This document shows positions 61,670 to 64,000 of a stretch of 64,000 bases of DNA, piece after piece (position 1 is the stretch's first letter; each line of letters begins with the position of its first letter). Source of the DNA: Sphingomonas sp. AOB5 (GTDB lineage: Bacteria; Pseudomonadota; Alphaproteobacteria; Sphingomonadales; Sphingomonadaceae). The stretch spans positions 1-64,000 of the forward strand of contig NZ_JARNTV010000020.1 in the NCBI RefSeq assembly GCF_029433115.1, given 5' to 3'. The notes beneath the pieces are model-generated. The model did no database searches, was not told where the DNA came from, and saw only the letters and a program-made list of their open reading frames with translations. The translations under genes were made by a program, and so were the position numbers.

Positions 61670-62824
61670 CTAAACCCTAGCCAGTCCGTCGATCAGCTTG
61701 GCGCGCTGGGCTTCGGGGAACAGGGCGGCCATCGCGCGGGTGCCGTCGACGCCGTAATGGCCAGCGACGGCGCTGCCGATCACGGTGTCGAGGCCGAGCG
61801 TGGGCTTGAGATCGCGCCCTTCGTACAGCGCGGCATCGCTCAGGCCCGGCCAGTCGGCGATCACCCGGCCGCCATTTACCGCGCCGCCCATCAGCATCGC
61901 CATCGATCCGGTACCGTGATCTGTGCCACCGGTGCCGTTGACCTTCACCGTGCGGCCGAATTCGGTGGCGACGACGACCATCGTATCCTTCCACAGCGGC
62001 CCGAGGCCCGCCTTCAGCGCGCCGATCATCCCGTCGAGACCGCGAAGCTGGGTGCCAAGGCGGCCGCGTTGCTGGGCATGGGTGTCCCAGCCGCCGGTTT
62101 CGATCATCGCGATGCGCGAGCCATTATCGGCGGCCAGCAGCTTGGCCGAAAGCGTGCCCAGCGCGATGGCGTTGCGGCCATTATCGGCGGCGAGATCGCT
62201 GGTGACCATCCGCGTGGCGGTGGCCTGTTCCCATGCCGCGTGGAGCTGGGGATCGTCCTGATACATGGACGAGACGCGCATCAGCAGATCGTCCGACGCA
62301 TCGGGCAAGGCGCTTGGGGCATAGCTGGCGACCTCGACCTTGCCGCGCAGCGCCATCGGCACGGTCGCGGCGATGGCGATCGCCCGGGCCTCATCGGGCG
62401 GCAGCAGCGAGAGCATGCGGTTCAGCCAGCCGGTCTTGACCTGATAGGCCGCGGTGCCACCGGTCTCGAGCACATTCTGTCCGTCGAAATGCGAGCGGTC
62501 GCGATAGGGCGAGGCGACGGCGTGGAAGAACATTGCCTCCTTCGCCGCATAGAGTCCGGCGACATTGGTCATGTTCGGGTGAAGCGCGAACATCGAATCG
62601 AGCTTCGGCGCCGACGCGAAATCCTCGGCCAGCGCGCCGCGCTGACGCACGAAGGCGGGATCGCCGACCGGAGCGAGCGTACCGAGACCATCGGCCGCGC
62701 CGCGCTGGATGATGAAGACGAAACGCCGGTTGGTGGGCGCTGCTGCGAACACCGCCGTGCCGCCCAGGCTGGTGGCAAGGACGACCGTGCCGGCGGCAGT
62801 GACGAAAGTGCGACGATTCAGCAT
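61670..62824 (-). CDS. DUF1501 protein with twin-arginine signal
   Basis: A 384-residue protein of the DUF1501 (sulfatase-like) family. It begins MLNRRTFVTAAGTVVLATSLG, a Tat signal with RR at positions 4-5. The body holds FIIQRGAADGLGTLAPVGDP, VATEFGRTVKVNGTGGTDHGTGS and a metal-site pattern TGGWDTHAQQ. Its function is unknown; it is almost always found beside DUF1800, as here (4-nt gap). It would be exported by the TatABC system encoded at 53.7-55.3 kb. Confidence 0.9.
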   Translation of the reverse strand: MLNRRTFVTAAGTVVLATSLGGTAVFAAAPTNRRFVFIIQRGAADGLGTLAPVGDPAFVRQRGALAEDFASAPKLDSMFALHPNMTNVAGLYAAKEAMFFHAVASPYRDRSHFDGQNVLETGGTAAYQVKTGWLNRMLSLLPPDEARAIAIAATVPMALRGKVEVASYAPSALPDASDDLLMRVSSMYQDDPQLHAAWEQATATRMVTSDLAADNGRNAIALGTLSAKLLAADNGSRIAMIETGGWDTHAQQRGRLGTQLRGLDGMIGALKAGLGPLWKDTMVVVATEFGRTVKVNGTGGTDHGTGSMAMLMGGAVNGGRVIADWPGLSDAALYEGRDLKPTLGLDTVIGSAVAGHYGVDGTRAMAALFPEAQRAKLIDGLARV

Positions 62825-62828
62825 GACC

Positions 62829-64000
62829 TTATCTCCGCATGAATTCGGGGGCGACGAGCATCAGGGCGACGCCCTGGCCGGGGCTTTCGGCGCGGGCGAT
62901 GGCCTGCGTCGTCGAAGGGCTGAGCGCGCCGGGGAAGAGTTCGGCAGCGCGAGCGCGGGCGTCGAGCGTGTCGCGGGTGCGCTGGGCCATACGTTCGGCC
63001 ACCTCGACCCGGCGCATGATCGCATCGGGCCCGGCCCAGCTTGCCGCCACATCGTCCCAGCCCGCGGGCGAACCCGGCTGCCAGACCGGCTGGCCGAGCT
63101 GACGCAACAAATTCTGTGCAGCGAGCGGCTGAAGCTCGCGCGTGCCGAGCGCGCGATAGGAAGCGATGGTCCAGTCCCATGGGGTGCGGAACTTGGCCTG
63201 TTTCGGTTCCCATACCTCGGACGCGTCGATCAGTGTGCGGTACAGTGACGCGAGATCGCCACCGGTGGCGAGGAAATTGCGCTCCAGCTTCGCGACCAAA
63301 GTGGCGGGCGGCTCGTCTCCCGCGAAGTGGCGGGCGATCTTGGTGGCGATGTGCCGCGCGGTGGCGGGGTGGACCGCCAGCATATCGAGCACCGCCGCGG
63401 CCTGCGAATAGCCCTGTTGCGACCATTGCTTGCCCAGGATCGTGCGCGTGCCGGGTTCGTGCAGGCGTTCGGCGAAGACGAAATCACCGGGATTGCCTTC
63501 GACTCCGGCGAAGCGCGCGCCGGGGCCGCGGCCAAGGCCCGAGACGGTCCAGCCGGTCATCGCGCGGGCGAATTCGGTGACGTCGGCCTGGGTATAGACG
63601 GTGCGGACGCCCAGCGTGTGCAGCTCCATGATCTCACGCGCCAGATTCTCGTTCAGGCCGGGCTGTTGCCGGGCCTGACGGCGCTGGGCGAGCTGGCCGG
63701 CGATGGAATTGGGGCCGACCGACTGGGCCTGATCGAGATAGAGCAGCATCGCCGGATGCCGCTCGACCGCGAACAGCATGTCGCGGAACTTGCCCAGCAC
63801 ATGCGGGCGGATCGCGTCGAATTCGAGCTGGCCGGAAAGACCGATCACCGTCAGCTTGTCGGCCGAGACCGCGAAATGGTTCGCCCAGAAATGCACCATC
63901 CGCTCGACGAACGGCGCGGGCGTATCGAGCGAGGCCATGCAACGGGCACCGACCGAGGCGGCATAATAGTCGCGGCCCTGACGGCGGGCGAACTGGCGGG
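62829..64000 (-). CDS. DUF1800 protein (5' end beyond the window)
   Basis: The frame is open to the window edge; at least 390 residues are visible. Family marks: VHFWANHFAVSADK, NENLAREIMELHTLGV, DVTEFARAMTGWTV and a helical C-terminus ending LMLVAPEFMRR. An internal ATG at 63938 lies past conserved sequence, so the true start is upstream of position 64000. DUF1800 and DUF1501 proteins occur as a pair of exported proteins of unknown activity. It precedes DUF1501 by 4 nt. Confidence 0.9.
   Translation of the reverse strand, partial: RQFARRQGRDYYAASVGARCMASLDTPAPFVERMVHFWANHFAVSADKLTVIGLSGQLEFDAIRPHVLGKFRDMLFAVERHPAMLLYLDQAQSVGPNSIAGQLAQRRQARQQPGLNENLAREIMELHTLGVRTVYTQADVTEFARAMTGWTVSGLGRGPGARFAGVEGNPGDFVFAERLHEPGTRTILGKQWSQQGYSQAAAVLDMLAVHPATARHIATKIARHFAGDEPPATLVAKLERNFLATGGDLASLYRTLIDASEVWEPKQAKFRTPWDWTIASYRALGTRELQPLAAQNLLRQLGQPVWQPGSPAGWDDVAASWAGPDAIMRRVEVAERMAQRTRDTLDARARAAELFPGALSPSTTQAIARAESPGQGVALMLVAPEFMRR

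Overview
The window reads as chromosomal DNA of a sphingomonad (Sphingomonas or a close relative; Alphaproteobacteria, Sphingomonadales). The strongest markers are a serine palmitoyltransferase that closely resembles the characterised Sphingomonas enzyme, a complete PhyR-NepR-EcfG general stress response locus, high GC content, and the usual order of alphaproteobacterial housekeeping genes. No rRNA, CRISPR array, prophage or insertion sequence was seen. There is one tRNA gene.

Left part (1-24.5 kb): an accessory region. At 0-5.8 kb is a conjugation module: a small sigma-region-4 protein, a nucleotidyltransferase-HEPN fusion, a MucR-type regulator, traD/traC, and the Ti-type relaxase-helicase traA, with a recognisable oriT between the divergent traC and traA. 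From 6 to 24.2 kb nearly every gene concerns ion balance, osmotic balance or the cell envelope: an SLC13 permease, a trehalose operon (otsB, a GH15 glucosidase, otsA), a lysozyme-inhibitor-like protein, a KdpDE-like two-component pair with a pirin-like protein, an ECF sigma factor with DUF6768, NhaA, DUF421, MgtC, DUF2254, an L,D-transpeptidase, a lipoprotein, a small membrane protein and an MscS channel. The stretch ends at the 3' end of a tRNA-Ser(CGA) gene, a classic integration site. It therefore looks like stress-tolerance cargo of an integrative element, but no integrase and no second att copy is visible.

Middle part (24.7-49 kb): core genome. hspQ, rplU-rpmA, a GNAT, a di-iron hydrolase with a divergent TetR regulator, obgE and proB lead into a sphingolipid neighbourhood. 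This holds a CerR-like reductase, a dedicated acyl carrier protein and Spt in one run (31.8-34.3 kb), then lptF/lptG, a membrane desaturase and a bacterial ceramide synthase (bCerS/YghO-type) candidate at 40.9-42.0 kb. Together these could carry out de novo ceramide synthesis from serine and acyl groups. xth, an ErpA/IscA-type protein, an M23 peptidase, a DUF455 protein, an atypical peroxiredoxin and glnE follow.

Right part (49-64 kb): a general stress response locus with two NepR anti-sigma paralogues flanking EcfG and PhyR, a PhyP-like degenerate histidine kinase, and a 45-residue membrane microprotein between phyR and ecfG. Just downstream of phyP is a perfect EcfG-type promoter. It reads into a roughly 100-nt segment made of two hairpins with C-rich loops and ending in a terminator, which is a strong candidate for a stress-induced small RNA. 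A second EcfG-type site precedes otsB in the accessory region and a third precedes nepR2-phyP, linking trehalose synthesis and the regulators to the same sigma factor. The window closes with an entericidin-like lipoprotein, tatABC, scpAB, nagZ, a SPOR protein, argS, a membrane protein, an orphan ORF, and a DUF1501/DUF1800 pair whose first member has a twin-arginine signal.
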